DNA of 64,000 bases from S015-6 sp964384945 (GCA_964384945.1 CAYLMK010000014.1:1-64000), one strand, 5' to 3'; counted from the first letter of the stretch, positions 51,535-61,151 are shown. Notes: generated by a model not told the origin, from the letters alone. Numbers and translations are program-made.

Positions 51535-53046
51535 CTACAGGGACAAAAAGTCCTTCTCGATCAGGTCGGCCGAAATTCCGCCACTGGCGATCGTCATCAC
51601 GACCCCACCACCCGGATGGGTGGAGGCCCCGGTCAGGTACAGACCTTCGATGCTCTTGGACCGGTTGGAAGGACGAAAGATCATCGTAGACGGGATATCG
51701 TTCTGCAGGGCATAGACGGCCCCCTCGGGGCTCATGAGCCTGCGCTCGAAATCCAGGGGTGTGGACAACTTCCGGTATACGATCTGATCTCGAATTCCCG
51801 GCCAGAGGGTCTTGTCCACGTACCCGAGAATCAGATCCATGTATTCTTCCCCGCGCTCGTCCCATGTCCCGTGGTCCAGATGATAGGACCCCATGGCCCC
51901 CACATTCACCACGTGGTGCCCGGGCGGGGCGAGGGACGGATCCGTTTCCGTAGGCCAGGCCACCAGGCTGACGGGATCATCCGGGAATCGGCCTGCCAGG
52001 AAGTACCTCTCCCAATTCTCGTTCATGCTTTGAAATCGGCCCAACTGCAGATTGTGATGGGCTCGCAGGGGCACATCCCCCTTGATCCCGAGGTAGATCA
52101 TGGGCATGCACAAGGAGAGCTTGTAGCTCTCCACCCCTTTCTTTACCCTGGAGGGGAGATGCTCCTCTCCGATCAGCTTCAAGTACAGGACCTTCGCGTT
52201 GATGTTAGACACGACCACCTTCGCGCCCAGCTTGGTCCCGTCCTTGAGCACCACACCCCGGGCCTTCCCGTTCTGGACGATCACCTTGGTGACCTCGGTG
52301 TCGAGCCGCAGTTCCACCCCGTACTCCTGGCCCACGGTCAGGATCCCCTGGGGCACGGAGATCATGCCACCCATGGGGTAGTAGATCCCCTCGTGCTCCG
52401 AGTATGTGATCCCCGCATACAGGCCGGGGCAGAGCCGGGGGGGCAATCCGATCCAGAAGGACTGAAATCCCAGCGAGTCCAGGGTCGTCTGATGCTTGAA
52501 CCATCTCTTGATGAGGATCTCGTAGGTCAGGCAGAAGTTGGACATGTACTTGAGCATCTTCGGTGAGCGCATGGACATCTTGAGCATGCTCTTCCAGGAC
52601 TGCATGTCGCTGTGAAGGAACGTTTTCATCCCTTCCTCTATGCTCACCTTCCAGTATGCGCAATACGCACGCCATCCTTCCGCGTCCTCAGGGGAGTAGG
52701 ACTTGATCCGTTCGTACATGGCATCGAAGTCGGTGGGAATATCCAGATAGTCTCCCTCCGGCGTCCGGAACGAATACATGGGCTCACAGGGTCGAAGATC
52801 GATGTAGTGTTCCCGCTTTCTTCCAAGGCGCTGGAAAATGACGTCGATGCCTTCCGGCATTTCTACGATCGAGGCTCCCGTATCAAAATGGAAGCCCTCC
52901 GCTTCAAAGGTGGAGCAGCACCCCCCGATGGTGTCGTTCTGTTCCAGCAGAAGGGTCTTCATCCCCCTCTTGGCCAGGATGGAAGCGCAGGAGATCCCTC
53001 CGCACCCGGCCCCGATCACAATGGCATCGTAATCCGTCGTTCCCAT
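51535..53046 (-). CDS. CrtI/CrtISO-like FAD oxidoreductase
   Basis: A 503-aa phytoene-desaturase-superfamily enzyme: AIVIGAGCGGISCASILAKRGMKTLLLEQNDTIGGCCSTF, FDTGASIVEMPEG, YYPMGGMISVPQGIL in the middle and the C-terminal FAD motif LYLTGASTHPGGGVVMTIASGG, which is the classic CrtI ending. AGGATGAG precedes the ATG. It lies 283 bp downstream of the 53330 relative with an inverted-repeat element between them and is followed by the 53-aa membrane protein. It is the member closest in plan to true CrtI-type dehydrogenases. Confidence 0.87.
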   Translation of the reverse strand: MGTTDYDAIVIGAGCGGISCASILAKRGMKTLLLEQNDTIGGCCSTFEAEGFHFDTGASIVEMPEGIDVIFQRLGRKREHYIDLRPCEPMYSFRTPEGDYLDIPTDFDAMYERIKSYSPEDAEGWRAYCAYWKVSIEEGMKTFLHSDMQSWKSMLKMSMRSPKMLKYMSNFCLTYEILIKRWFKHQTTLDSLGFQSFWIGLPPRLCPGLYAGITYSEHEGIYYPMGGMISVPQGILTVGQEYGVELRLDTEVTKVIVQNGKARGVVLKDGTKLGAKVVVSNINAKVLYLKLIGEEHLPSRVKKGVESYKLSLCMPMIYLGIKGDVPLRAHHNLQLGRFQSMNENWERYFLAGRFPDDPVSLVAWPTETDPSLAPPGHHVVNVGAMGSYHLDHGTWDERGEEYMDLILGYVDKTLWPGIRDQIVYRKLSTPLDFERRLMSPEGAVYALQNDIPSTMIFRPSNRSKSIEGLYLTGASTHPGGGVVMTIASGGISADLIEKDFLSL

Positions 53047-53329
53047 AAGAACTCATCCTGTTTCGAAAACGATTCTTCTGGCCAATACATTCACAGCACA
53101 AGGATTCACTCTTACACCCTTGGCTCCGTCTTCCCGGCTACCAGCAATTCGTGCCCGTGCCCGAAACAAGGGCGCTGAGTGGCATACCAACGGGCCCGTT
53201 GCCCCTCCGCCTAAGACAATCCGCTTCCTTTGCGCTATTCGATCGGGCACGGGCATGCGCACCGGCCTTCGGCCTAGGCACGGGCACGAATTCTCGCTGT
53301 AACCATCAGAGTTCACACACGGAGATCCG
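53047..53329. repeat. 283-bp gap with a 16-bp perfect inverted repeat
   Basis: No gene is supported here. AATTCGTGCCCGTGCC (53146-53161) is repeated inverted at 53277-53292, enclosing 115 bp that include another GGGCACGGGCA copy (53245-53255) and a GGCC-TTC-GGCC hairpin (53264-53274). The whole 147-bp unit could be a miniature repeat element or a structured RNA. It interrupts an otherwise closely packed run of genes. Confidence 0.55.
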
Positions 53330-54886
53330 TCACACGAAGAGCTGACGCCAGAATCCCCCGTAGATGCCCTTCGACACGATTCGCCCGGACATGGCGGAAA
53401 AGACGACCCCTGCCGGCCACGTCGCATACTGCCCCGCCATGAACAGGTTCTTGTAAGGCGTTCGAAAACGCGCATATTTCTTCGCCATATGGCATTTGAG
53501 GGAATCATAGGTCCACCCCATGATCGCGCCCTCCGGATTCAGGGTCCATCGGGAGAAGGTCCTGGGCGTGGCCATCTCTTTGTACACGATCCTCTCCGAG
53601 AGCCCTGGAATGATGTACTCGGTTTCACGGATGATGTCGTCCAAGACCTTCTTCTTGAGCGTTCTGTACCGGGGTGTGCGGGCAAAGGGGTCGTCCGTGC
53701 CGGTCGCCCAGCCGTTCTGCCAGTGGTAGGAGGTGTTCACCTGGATGTTCAGAGAGCTTTTCCCCTTGGGAGCCAGGTGAGGCGAATGGAGAGAAGGCGC
53801 GCTGATCATGGCCCAGCCCTTCTTGTGGGCTTCCGGGTCGTACAGTTCCGATGCGACGCTCTCATAGCTGCGCCAGTAAAGGGTGTGGTGATCCTTCATG
53901 TGTTTCTTCAGCTCTTCGGCGTCCATATCCAGCCCGAGAAAGGCGGAACAGATCGAAACGGAAACGGGTGCTGCGGTGGTAATCTGCCGGTCCCGGTAAG
54001 GCCACATACGGTTGTCATCCAGCATCTCGTTGATGAGGCGTTTCGGATTGCCCGTGTTTACGTAATGCTGTGCATGGAACCGCTCTCCCTGTGAAGTCTC
54101 CACACCTGTGACCCACGGGCCCGAGGTAATCACCTTGTCCACCGTCGCCTTGAGGTGAAGCTCCCCCCCCCGCTCCCGGTAGGCATCGGCCAGCTTGTTC
54201 ATGAACCCCTGAAGGCCCGCTCGGGGATACCAGTAGTCCTGGACATAGGTGTACCAGAAGGTCATATGCATCATGAGAAGCATGTTTTGCGCCCCGCCGA
54301 CGCCAAAGAGGTAGGAGAGGCGCGGCTCGTCCGGAAAGTATTCCAGAGCCTTCTCTTCCCCGGTCATGGACATCATCTTCATGCCCATCGTGCCCATCGA
54401 GGTGGAACGGATCAGCATCCTGAGGCTGGCTCGCACTTTTTCCATGCCGTCCAGGAGCAGATGGAAGGACCCCTGTCCCATCATTTCCCGCAGGGACTCG
54501 CACTGGGGCTTGATGAAATCAAACCACCTGTCCAGTTGCGCCTTGGACCCCGGAAAGGCCTTCTTGAAGTCCTCCCGCATCTGGTCATAGTCATACATCA
54601 TGACGTCGCAGTCGGGCGTCACGTAACGGAACCTCGCCCGCATCCAGTCGTCCGGGTCATAGAGGTTGAGTTCCTTCAGAATCGGGAAAAGGATCCCCAC
54701 TTCCTCGGTGGACTGGTCGCCGCAGTCGAAGTAAAAGCCCTTGCGCCAGATGCCGGACATGTTTCCGCCCACCTGATTCCCGTGCTCCAGGATGACGGAC
54801 CGCTTCCCCATCTTCTGCAGGTAGAGCCCGGTGCAGAGACCGGCAATCCCGCCGCCGATGATCGCAACGTCGAATTTGTCGGTCAT
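53330..54886 (-). CDS. CrtI/CrtISO-like FAD oxidoreductase, coupled to the fusion gene
   Basis: A 518-aa enzyme: VAIIGGGIAGLCTGLYLQKMGKRSVILEHGNQVGGNMSG, DCGDQSTEEVG, a middle region rich in aromatic residues, and the C-terminal NLFMAGQYATWPAGVVFSAMSG. It is a paralogue of 14314. The ATG at 54886 overlaps the stop of the upstream fusion gene (ATGA) and has GGAGGGAGG inside that gene, so translation is coupled, which argues for a stoichiometric complex with the fusion protein. Confidence 0.88.
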   Translation of the reverse strand: MTDKFDVAIIGGGIAGLCTGLYLQKMGKRSVILEHGNQVGGNMSGIWRKGFYFDCGDQSTEEVGILFPILKELNLYDPDDWMRARFRYVTPDCDVMMYDYDQMREDFKKAFPGSKAQLDRWFDFIKPQCESLREMMGQGSFHLLLDGMEKVRASLRMLIRSTSMGTMGMKMMSMTGEEKALEYFPDEPRLSYLFGVGGAQNMLLMMHMTFWYTYVQDYWYPRAGLQGFMNKLADAYRERGGELHLKATVDKVITSGPWVTGVETSQGERFHAQHYVNTGNPKRLINEMLDDNRMWPYRDRQITTAAPVSVSICSAFLGLDMDAEELKKHMKDHHTLYWRSYESVASELYDPEAHKKGWAMISAPSLHSPHLAPKGKSSLNIQVNTSYHWQNGWATGTDDPFARTPRYRTLKKKVLDDIIRETEYIIPGLSERIVYKEMATPRTFSRWTLNPEGAIMGWTYDSLKCHMAKKYARFRTPYKNLFMAGQYATWPAGVVFSAMSGRIVSKGIYGGFWRQLFV

Positions 54887-57792
54887 ATGCCTCCCTCCAG
54901 TGGGGTGTCTCGTGACAGGATTCGTAGCCACCCGTCGATAGCCATTGCCGCACGACGACCATCGGCTACAGATTCCACGACCGTTCCTGCACCTCGCACG
55001 ATGTCGCCACCGGCGAAAACCCCGGGCCGGCCCTTCACCTGCATCGTCCGTTCATCCACCGAGATCAACCCTTCGCTGCCGAACTCCTTCTCCAGGTAGG
55101 CTGCCAACGTCGGTTCCACCCCCTGGCCCACCGCCCAGATCAGGTTGTCAAAGTCCATCTCCATCGATTCGGATTCATCGTAGGCCGGCCGAAACCTCTT
55201 CCGGTCATCGAACACAGAGGTACACCGTATGAACGACATCCTCGCGTCGGAGAGAATCGCTCGGGGACCCCATCCGTGAAAAACCTCAACACCGAGTCTC
55301 TTCAGCTCTGCAAGCTCACTCGGCAGTGCCGGCATCTCACCCTCCCCTTCGAGGCAAACCAGGGAAACCCTCTCGGCACCCGAGCCTTTGGCCGCAAGGG
55401 CAGCGTCCGTTGCCACGCTCCCGCCGCCGACGATCACCGCCTTCTTTCCCACCTCTGCCCTGCCCTCTCGCCGGCAGGCGCAGAGCAACTGCAGGGCGTC
55501 GATCGTTTTCGCCCTTTCCACGCCGGGAATATCAAGTCTCCGGCCCGCCCACAATCCCGGGGCCAGGAAGACGGCATCGTAGTCATTCTCCAGATCAGGA
55601 ACCGTGAAGTGCTCGCCCAGGCTCCTGCCGAACTCGAAATGCATCCCCGAAAGGCGCAGGCCCTCGATTTCTCGGGCAAGGATGTCTTCCGAGACGCGGT
55701 AGAGAGGAAGAGCCAGCGCCAACATCCCGCCGGGCTTGGTCGCCTTCTCCAGGACATCGACTCTGTACCCAAGACGCGCGAGGAAGTAAGCGCAGGTCAA
55801 GCCGGCCGGGCCCGACCCCACAACGGCGATCCGGCGACCGTTCCGGGGCGGAACGGACTGTCCCCAGCCTTCGGTGTTCGGCACATGGCCGCACACCCAT
55901 GCATGCAGATCCGCGATGCGCACAGGCTTGTCGGCGTATTCCAGACGGCTGCAATGCTTCTGGCAGAACCTCTCGGAAGGGCAGACGTGCCCGCAGATCT
56001 CTGCCAGCGGGTTCATCTCTCTCATCGAGCGGGCCGCCCCTGCAAAATTGCCGGACTCGACCCGGCGGTGAAAGCCCACGAGATCGATCCCGGCCGGACA
56101 GGCCCTGATACAACCCGCTTCTTCGCAATGGTCGCAATCACGGGCCATCCGCATCGCCGACCCTTCCGTGATCGGCTCCGAGGGATCCGGCCCGGCAGCC
56201 CATGGTTTCCCTTTTGCCAGGCGGACAAACTGCCGCGGAAAAGAACGGGGCCTGTATGCCTCAAGCCCCAGATCCTTCAATATCATGTTGGCCGCGCCGA
56301 CCCCGGAAGTCGTGGCCGGCAGGACGCCCAACCCCATGACCGTGGAGTCGCCGACCAAGTACAGGTTCTTCCAGTCACTCCGAGCACGGAGTCGTTTCAT
56401 CATGTCCTGGCCGATCATCTGCTTGGGGCCACCCACGTTTCCCCAGCTCTTGAGCGTATAACGTTCGATGGTCGTCGGGGTTCCGATCTCCATGAACTTG
56501 ATGTGTTTTCTCAAATTGGGGAACCGATTTTCCAGTCGATCGAGTACCTTCTCCGCTTCCTGCTTCTTGCGCCGCTTGTATTCCTCCGACCCATAGGTCG
56601 GATCGGTGGGACGGGGCCATGCAAGGTTCGAAACGGCGCTTATCGTGATCGAGCAAGTACCGGGGGGGCTGACGGTCGGGTCGATGAGGGTCGGGATGTA
56701 GACGGTGATACCGTGACCGGCCACCTCCTTGGCATCCTCAATGATGATCTCCATCGGACGGGCGTCCTCTGGGATGGCCCTTGCATCCGCCCCGATGTAG
56801 AGCATCAGGTTGCTGTGACACGGAACAAAGGCCTGAGCCCATTTCATACGCTTCGGTCTTATCTGTTCCGGCCTCACCAGCCTTCCGTAAAGGTTCCAAA
56901 TGGCCGCATCGGAGACAACCCGGTCGGCCCCGATCTGCGTACCGTCGGCGAGCCGAACCCCATAGGCCTTTCCGTCCCGGATCAGGATATCGTCAACCAG
57001 GTGTCGGTAGAGGAATTGCCCTCCGTATCGCTCGACGGCCCTTTCCAGCTTGTTCGAAAGCATCTGCGGTGACCCGGAGGGATAATAAGCCCCTCCGATG
57101 TGGTTGTCGGCGAACATGGTGACCGAAAGAACGGCAGGGCACTCATCGGCGTCGACGTAAGAGAAGGTTCGGGTCAGCATGTCGAAGAATTCGACGACCT
57201 TCCGGTCCGTGAAGAACTTCTTGAAAACGCTTTCCGCGCTCTTGGACATCAAGGATAGCATCTTCATCATACCCACAGGGTTCCTCAGGAACGCCTTCAA
57301 CCCCTCTGTCGTCGACATCTCCGTCGGCGGGACGACGCTTTCATTCTTCAGGATCGTACTCTCGTAGAGGTTGAACACGTACTCATAGAAGCTCCTGAGC
57401 TGCTTCTTCTGAGCCGGAAAGAGGTCCACCAGCTGCTTGAAAAAAGGCTCGAATTCACGCCAGAAGACGATGCTGTAATCGGCAACGTGCATGTGGTAGA
57501 TCGCTTCGCGGGGAATCATGTCGATTTCTTCTTCCAGTTCGTTCATCACGAACCGGTGCGTGTTGTACCCCTTTTCCCCGAAGCCGTAGAGAACCGTCGC
57601 TCCCACGTCCATCGTTACGCCCTGTCGACGAAGAGAGCCGCAGCACCCCCCCGGCATGTAATGCTGTTCGACGACCAGGACTCCGATCCCCTTCCTGGCC
57701 AGCAAGGCGGCTGCGGTCAGGCCACCGATGCCGGCTCCGACAACCACCACGTCGTATCGATCCTTCACCACCGCATTGTTCAGAATGTGCAT
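54883..57792 (-). CDS. Fusion of CrtI-like oxidoreductase and GltD-like NAD(P)H/Fe-S module, copy A
   Basis: The 969-aa protein has two complete parts. Residues 1-about 520 are CrtI-like: VVVVGAGIGGLTAAALLARKG, YYPSGSPQMLSNKLE, and the ending LYLVGDSTVMGLGVLPATTSG. Residues about 545-955 resemble glutamate-synthase small subunit/DPD: Fe-S motifs CDHCEEAGCIRACPAGID and CGHVCPSERFCQKHC, FAD motif IAVVGSGPAGLTCAYFLARLG, NAD(P) motif VIVGGGSVATDAALAA, and VFAGGDIVRGAGTVVESVADG. The second part would exchange electrons with NAD(P)H through FAD and two Fe-S clusters and feed them to (or drain them from) the C=C chemistry of the first. A colinear paralogue lies directly upstream at 57928. Confidence 0.88.
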   Translation of the reverse strand: MHILNNAVVKDRYDVVVVGAGIGGLTAAALLARKGIGVLVVEQHYMPGGCCGSLRRQGVTMDVGATVLYGFGEKGYNTHRFVMNELEEEIDMIPREAIYHMHVADYSIVFWREFEPFFKQLVDLFPAQKKQLRSFYEYVFNLYESTILKNESVVPPTEMSTTEGLKAFLRNPVGMMKMLSLMSKSAESVFKKFFTDRKVVEFFDMLTRTFSYVDADECPAVLSVTMFADNHIGGAYYPSGSPQMLSNKLERAVERYGGQFLYRHLVDDILIRDGKAYGVRLADGTQIGADRVVSDAAIWNLYGRLVRPEQIRPKRMKWAQAFVPCHSNLMLYIGADARAIPEDARPMEIIIEDAKEVAGHGITVYIPTLIDPTVSPPGTCSITISAVSNLAWPRPTDPTYGSEEYKRRKKQEAEKVLDRLENRFPNLRKHIKFMEIGTPTTIERYTLKSWGNVGGPKQMIGQDMMKRLRARSDWKNLYLVGDSTVMGLGVLPATTSGVGAANMILKDLGLEAYRPRSFPRQFVRLAKGKPWAAGPDPSEPITEGSAMRMARDCDHCEEAGCIRACPAGIDLVGFHRRVESGNFAGAARSMREMNPLAEICGHVCPSERFCQKHCSRLEYADKPVRIADLHAWVCGHVPNTEGWGQSVPPRNGRRIAVVGSGPAGLTCAYFLARLGYRVDVLEKATKPGGMLALALPLYRVSEDILAREIEGLRLSGMHFEFGRSLGEHFTVPDLENDYDAVFLAPGLWAGRRLDIPGVERAKTIDALQLLCACRREGRAEVGKKAVIVGGGSVATDAALAAKGSGAERVSLVCLEGEGEMPALPSELAELKRLGVEVFHGWGPRAILSDARMSFIRCTSVFDDRKRFRPAYDESESMEMDFDNLIWAVGQGVEPTLAAYLEKEFGSEGLISVDERTMQVKGRPGVFAGGDIVRGAGTVVESVADGRRAAMAIDGWLRILSRDTPLEGGI

Positions 57793-57927
57793 CGCTCCGT
57801 TTCCTCACGCAACGGCGGAAGGTTGCCTCGTGACAAGGACTTCCGTAACAAGAGCATGCCCGCGCGGGGGGATCTACGTAACCTCCGCGATTCCGGGGCA
57901 CAGCAAGTTCTCCCCGGGAAAGGACCC

Positions 57928-60816
57928 CTAGAAGCCCGGTCTGTCCCCCACCTGCTCGTCGATCGCCATGGCCGCACGACGTCCGTCGGCCACGGCCTCC
58001 ACCACCGTCCCGGCTCCGCGAACGATGTCGCCGCCGGCAAACACCCTGCTTCGCCCGATCACCTGCATCGTCTTCGTATCGACTTTCAAGCCGCTCTCCG
58101 TCCCGAATTCCTTCTTCAGGTACTTTGCCAGATCCGGCTCCACTTGCTGGCCCACGGCCAGGATCACCTGATCGAAATCGAGTTCCATGGTTGTTGAATC
58201 GTCGAAAACCGGCCGAAAGGCTCCGTGGTCATCGAACACGGAGGTGCACTGCACGAAGGAGATCCTCGATTTCGATGTCGCCCCTTTCGGGCCCCACCCA
58301 TTCTCGATCCGGATCCCCTGGTTCTTCATCTCCATGATTTCGTTCTTGAGGCACGGCATTTCCTCCTCCCGTTCGAGACAAACGAGAGTCACTTTCTTTG
58401 CCCCGCGGCGTGCAACCGAGACAGCAGCATCCGAGGCGACGCTCCCTCCCCCGATCACGATCACGTTCCCCCCGACCCTTCCTTTCCCATTGCCGCGACA
58501 GGACTTCAGGAAACTCAGTCCGTCGGTCGCCTTTGACCGATCCAGACCGGGTATGCTGAGGGTTCGGCCCGACCACAGCCCCGGCGCAAGGAAGACGGCA
58601 TGATGATTTGCTTCCAGATCCGCAACGGAGAAGTCCCGGCCCAGGGCCTTGCCGTACTGGAACGTCATCCCCGGAAGGGACAACCCGTCGATCTCGCGCT
58701 TGACGACCTCGCCCTGAAGCCGGAAGTCCGGAACCGCATGGGTCAACATCCCGCCGGGTTCTTTCTCCTTCTCCAGGATCTCCACTTGGTAGCCCAGACG
58801 CGCCAGATAATGGGCGCAGGTCAGCCCGGCCGGTCCGGCGCCGACCACGGCCACCTTGCGACCGTTCCGGGAGGCCACGGACCGATCCCACCCTTCGGGT
58901 CCCGACACATGACTGCACACCCATCCATGCAGTTCTCGGATTCGCACCGGCCGCTCGTCGAAGTCCAGCCGGCTGCACTTCTTCTCGCAGAACCGCTCGG
59001 CCGGACAGATCCGGCCGCAGATCTCCGAAAGAGGATTCACCTCCCTCAGCACTCTCGCCGCGCCTGCGAAGTTCCCCGCCTCGATGCGCCGCGCGAACTG
59101 GCTTGTTTCTATCTTTGCCGGGCAGGCATTGCGGCATTCCGGTTCTTCGCAATGCTGGCAGTCCCTGCCGATTCGTCTTGCAGACGCCTCCGTAATCGGT
59201 TCTGCAGGATTCGGGCTCGGCGTCCAGGGCTTCCCCGCGATCATGTTGACGTACTGCCTGGGAAACGCCCGGGGCCGATAGACCGACAACCCCTTGTCCT
59301 TCAGGATCCGGTTCGCCGCGCCCACGCCCGACATTGTCACGGAAAGGACGCCCTCGCCCATGGCCGTCGAGTCGCCGACACAGTAGAGGCTCTTCCATTC
59401 GCTGCGGGCTTTGAGCCGGTTGAAAAAGAACTGCCTCGTAGTGACTTTGGGCCCTCCGATGTTCCCCTTGTACTTCAGGGTGTAGCGTTCGATGGTCGAC
59501 GGGGTTCCGGTATCCAGGCTGATGATGTTTTCTTTCAAGTTCGGCAGATAGTTCTCCTGCAGCAGATCGAGAACCTTCTGCGTCTCCTCCTCTTTCATCC
59601 TCCTGTATTCCTCCGACCGATAGAATCGGTCTTTTGGACGGGGCCAATCGAGCTTGCTCGATCCCATGACGGTAATCGAATGTGTGCCCGGCGGCGCTAT
59701 CGTCGGATCTTCGAGGGAGGGAAAATAGACCATCAAGTTCCCCCCCTGCACGTCGTGCAGGTTGCGGACATAGAACTCGATCGGGTGTGTGCCCTTCGGA
59801 ATCGCCTCTTCCTTGACGCTCAGGTAGAGCACCAGAATGCCCGGCGTCGGCTCGAATCGCTGCGCCCACTCCATACGCTCCGGCTTGATGTGTTTCGGCT
59901 TGACCAGTGTGCCGTAGAGCTTCCAAATGTCGGCGTTGGAGACCACGCTGTCCGCAAGGATCTCGGTGCCGTCCGACAGGCGAACCCCGTAAGCCCTTCC
60001 GCGCCAGACCAGGATCTCGTCCACCATCTTTCGGTAGAGGATCTGACCGCCGAACTTCTCCAGGGCCTTTTCGAGCTTGTTGGGAAGCATCTGGGGAGAG
60101 CCGGCCGGATAGCACGTCCCGCCGAGATGGATGTTCATGAAGATCGCAACCACCATGCTCGCAGGGCTCTCTTTGACCGTGCAGGTCGTGCAGGAGGCGA
60201 CCAGGAAATCGAAGAAATCCGCGGCCTTCGGATCGGTGAGGTGCTTCTTCAAAAGGTCTTCGCCGGACATCGACATCAGCTTCTGCATCTTCACTGCGCC
60301 AAGGGGGTCCTTCAGCGCCGCCTTGACCCCCTCCCGAAGCGGAATCTCTGTGGGAGGCACGGGATAGCGGGACATTCCGATCATGATTTCGTACAATTCC
60401 CTGCATTCACGGTACAGGGCGCGGATCTCCCGGTCCTGGTTCGGGAACAGGGCCGTCAGTTCGTCCAGATACCGATTCAGGTCGCGCCAGAAAGTGACCG
60501 TCTTCTTCCCGAGGTGGATTCGGTAGGCTGCCTCGTGGGGAATCATGTCGATCTCTTCCTCGAGCTCGTTCATCACGAACCGGTGGGCGCTGTTCTCGTC
60601 CTCCCAGCCGAACAACAAGGCCGCGCCCACATCGATGGCAACGTCCTTGCGTCGGATCGCCGTGCAGCACCCACCTGGGATGTAGTGTTGCTCGACCACA
60701 AGGACCCTCTGGCCCCTCTTCGCCAGCAGAGCGGCGGCGGTCAAACCGCCGAGACCCGCCCCGACGACCACAACGTCATAACGATCCCTGACCATCGAAT
60801 CGTCGAGTAGTTTCAT
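57928..60816 (-). CDS. Fusion of CrtI-like oxidoreductase and GltD-like NAD(P)H/Fe-S module, copy B
   Basis: The 962-aa paralogue of 54883 is colinear throughout: VVVVGAGLGGLTAAALLAKRG, CYPAGSPQMLPNKLE, LYCVGDSTAMGEGVLSVTMSG, then Fe-S motifs CQHCEEPECRNACPAKIE and CGRICPAERFCEKKC, VAVVGAGPAGLTCAHYLARLG, VIVIGGGSVASDAAVSVARRG and VFAGGDIVRGAGTVVEAVADG. All cofactor motifs are intact in both copies, so both are probably active with different substrates or as a heteromer. GGAGAGGGAGCC precedes the ATG. It is the first intact gene after the promoter at 61057-61086; a decayed 5' fragment of a third copy lies between. Confidence 0.88.
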   Translation of the reverse strand: MKLLDDSMVRDRYDVVVVGAGLGGLTAAALLAKRGQRVLVVEQHYIPGGCCTAIRRKDVAIDVGAALLFGWEDENSAHRFVMNELEEEIDMIPHEAAYRIHLGKKTVTFWRDLNRYLDELTALFPNQDREIRALYRECRELYEIMIGMSRYPVPPTEIPLREGVKAALKDPLGAVKMQKLMSMSGEDLLKKHLTDPKAADFFDFLVASCTTCTVKESPASMVVAIFMNIHLGGTCYPAGSPQMLPNKLEKALEKFGGQILYRKMVDEILVWRGRAYGVRLSDGTEILADSVVSNADIWKLYGTLVKPKHIKPERMEWAQRFEPTPGILVLYLSVKEEAIPKGTHPIEFYVRNLHDVQGGNLMVYFPSLEDPTIAPPGTHSITVMGSSKLDWPRPKDRFYRSEEYRRMKEEETQKVLDLLQENYLPNLKENIISLDTGTPSTIERYTLKYKGNIGGPKVTTRQFFFNRLKARSEWKSLYCVGDSTAMGEGVLSVTMSGVGAANRILKDKGLSVYRPRAFPRQYVNMIAGKPWTPSPNPAEPITEASARRIGRDCQHCEEPECRNACPAKIETSQFARRIEAGNFAGAARVLREVNPLSEICGRICPAERFCEKKCSRLDFDERPVRIRELHGWVCSHVSGPEGWDRSVASRNGRKVAVVGAGPAGLTCAHYLARLGYQVEILEKEKEPGGMLTHAVPDFRLQGEVVKREIDGLSLPGMTFQYGKALGRDFSVADLEANHHAVFLAPGLWSGRTLSIPGLDRSKATDGLSFLKSCRGNGKGRVGGNVIVIGGGSVASDAAVSVARRGAKKVTLVCLEREEEMPCLKNEIMEMKNQGIRIENGWGPKGATSKSRISFVQCTSVFDDHGAFRPVFDDSTTMELDFDQVILAVGQQVEPDLAKYLKKEFGTESGLKVDTKTMQVIGRSRVFAGGDIVRGAGTVVEAVADGRRAAMAIDEQVGDRPGF

Positions 60817-60864
60817 GGCTCCCTCTCCGGTGTGCTTGATCGGGTGGACATGATTCCTGCCCCC

Positions 60865-60990
60865 TCAACCTGCGTCCTTTGCCCCCTCGTCATTGCCCGA
60901 AAGGGCGGCGGCCGTCAGGCCTCCGATGCCCGACCCGACGACCACGACCGCGTAAGGATACCGAAGGATCCCATCGCTCGGAATATGCAC
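60865..60990 (-). pseudogene. Relic 5' end of a third CrtI-fusion gene
   Basis: From GTG at 60990 to TGA at 60865 the minus strand encodes 41 residues: VHIPSDGILRYPY, then AVVVVGSGIGGLTAAAL, then unrelated SGNDEGAKDAG. This matches the start of the fusion proteins (MHILNNAVVKDRY, then DVVVVGAGIGGLTAAALL) up to the FAD motif and then stops. GGAGA sits 8 bp upstream and the promoter is at 61057-61086, so promoter, ribosome site and first 30 codons survive from a gene otherwise lost, probably by recombination with its neighbour. Confidence 0.7.
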
Positions 60991-61053
60991 GTTCGGCGTC
61001 TCCGCACGGGTGCTCTCTCACATGCTCTCGCATCTTCCAGAAATTTCTAATAT

Positions 61054-61086
61054 CAGAAAATACCAATTTCGTAGCAAAAATGTCAA
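61054..61086 (-). promoter_or_regulatory. Promoter of the fusion-gene operon with TACGAAA-type element
   Basis: On the minus strand TTGACA (61081-61086), 18 bp, and TATTTT (61057-61062). The overlapping 20-bp element TACGAAATTGGTATTTTCTG (reverse of 61054-61073) differs at only two or three positions from the one at the marR promoter (51265-51284). It faces the fusion genes. Confidence 0.68.
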
Positions 61087-61151
61087 CAGAAAAGGTGCCC
61101 GTATTCCGGGCAGGAAGTGCTCGCCGTCCGAATTCGCGTTCCACAAATCCC

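Noticed and set aside
53146..53292. Reading the inverted repeat as an IS element or att site
   Set aside because: There is no transposase frame inside 147 bp and no visible target duplication, so it is reported only as a repeat unit.
58600..60810. A 736-codon plus-strand frame
   Set aside because: Antisense to fusion gene copy B; no start signal or known domain.
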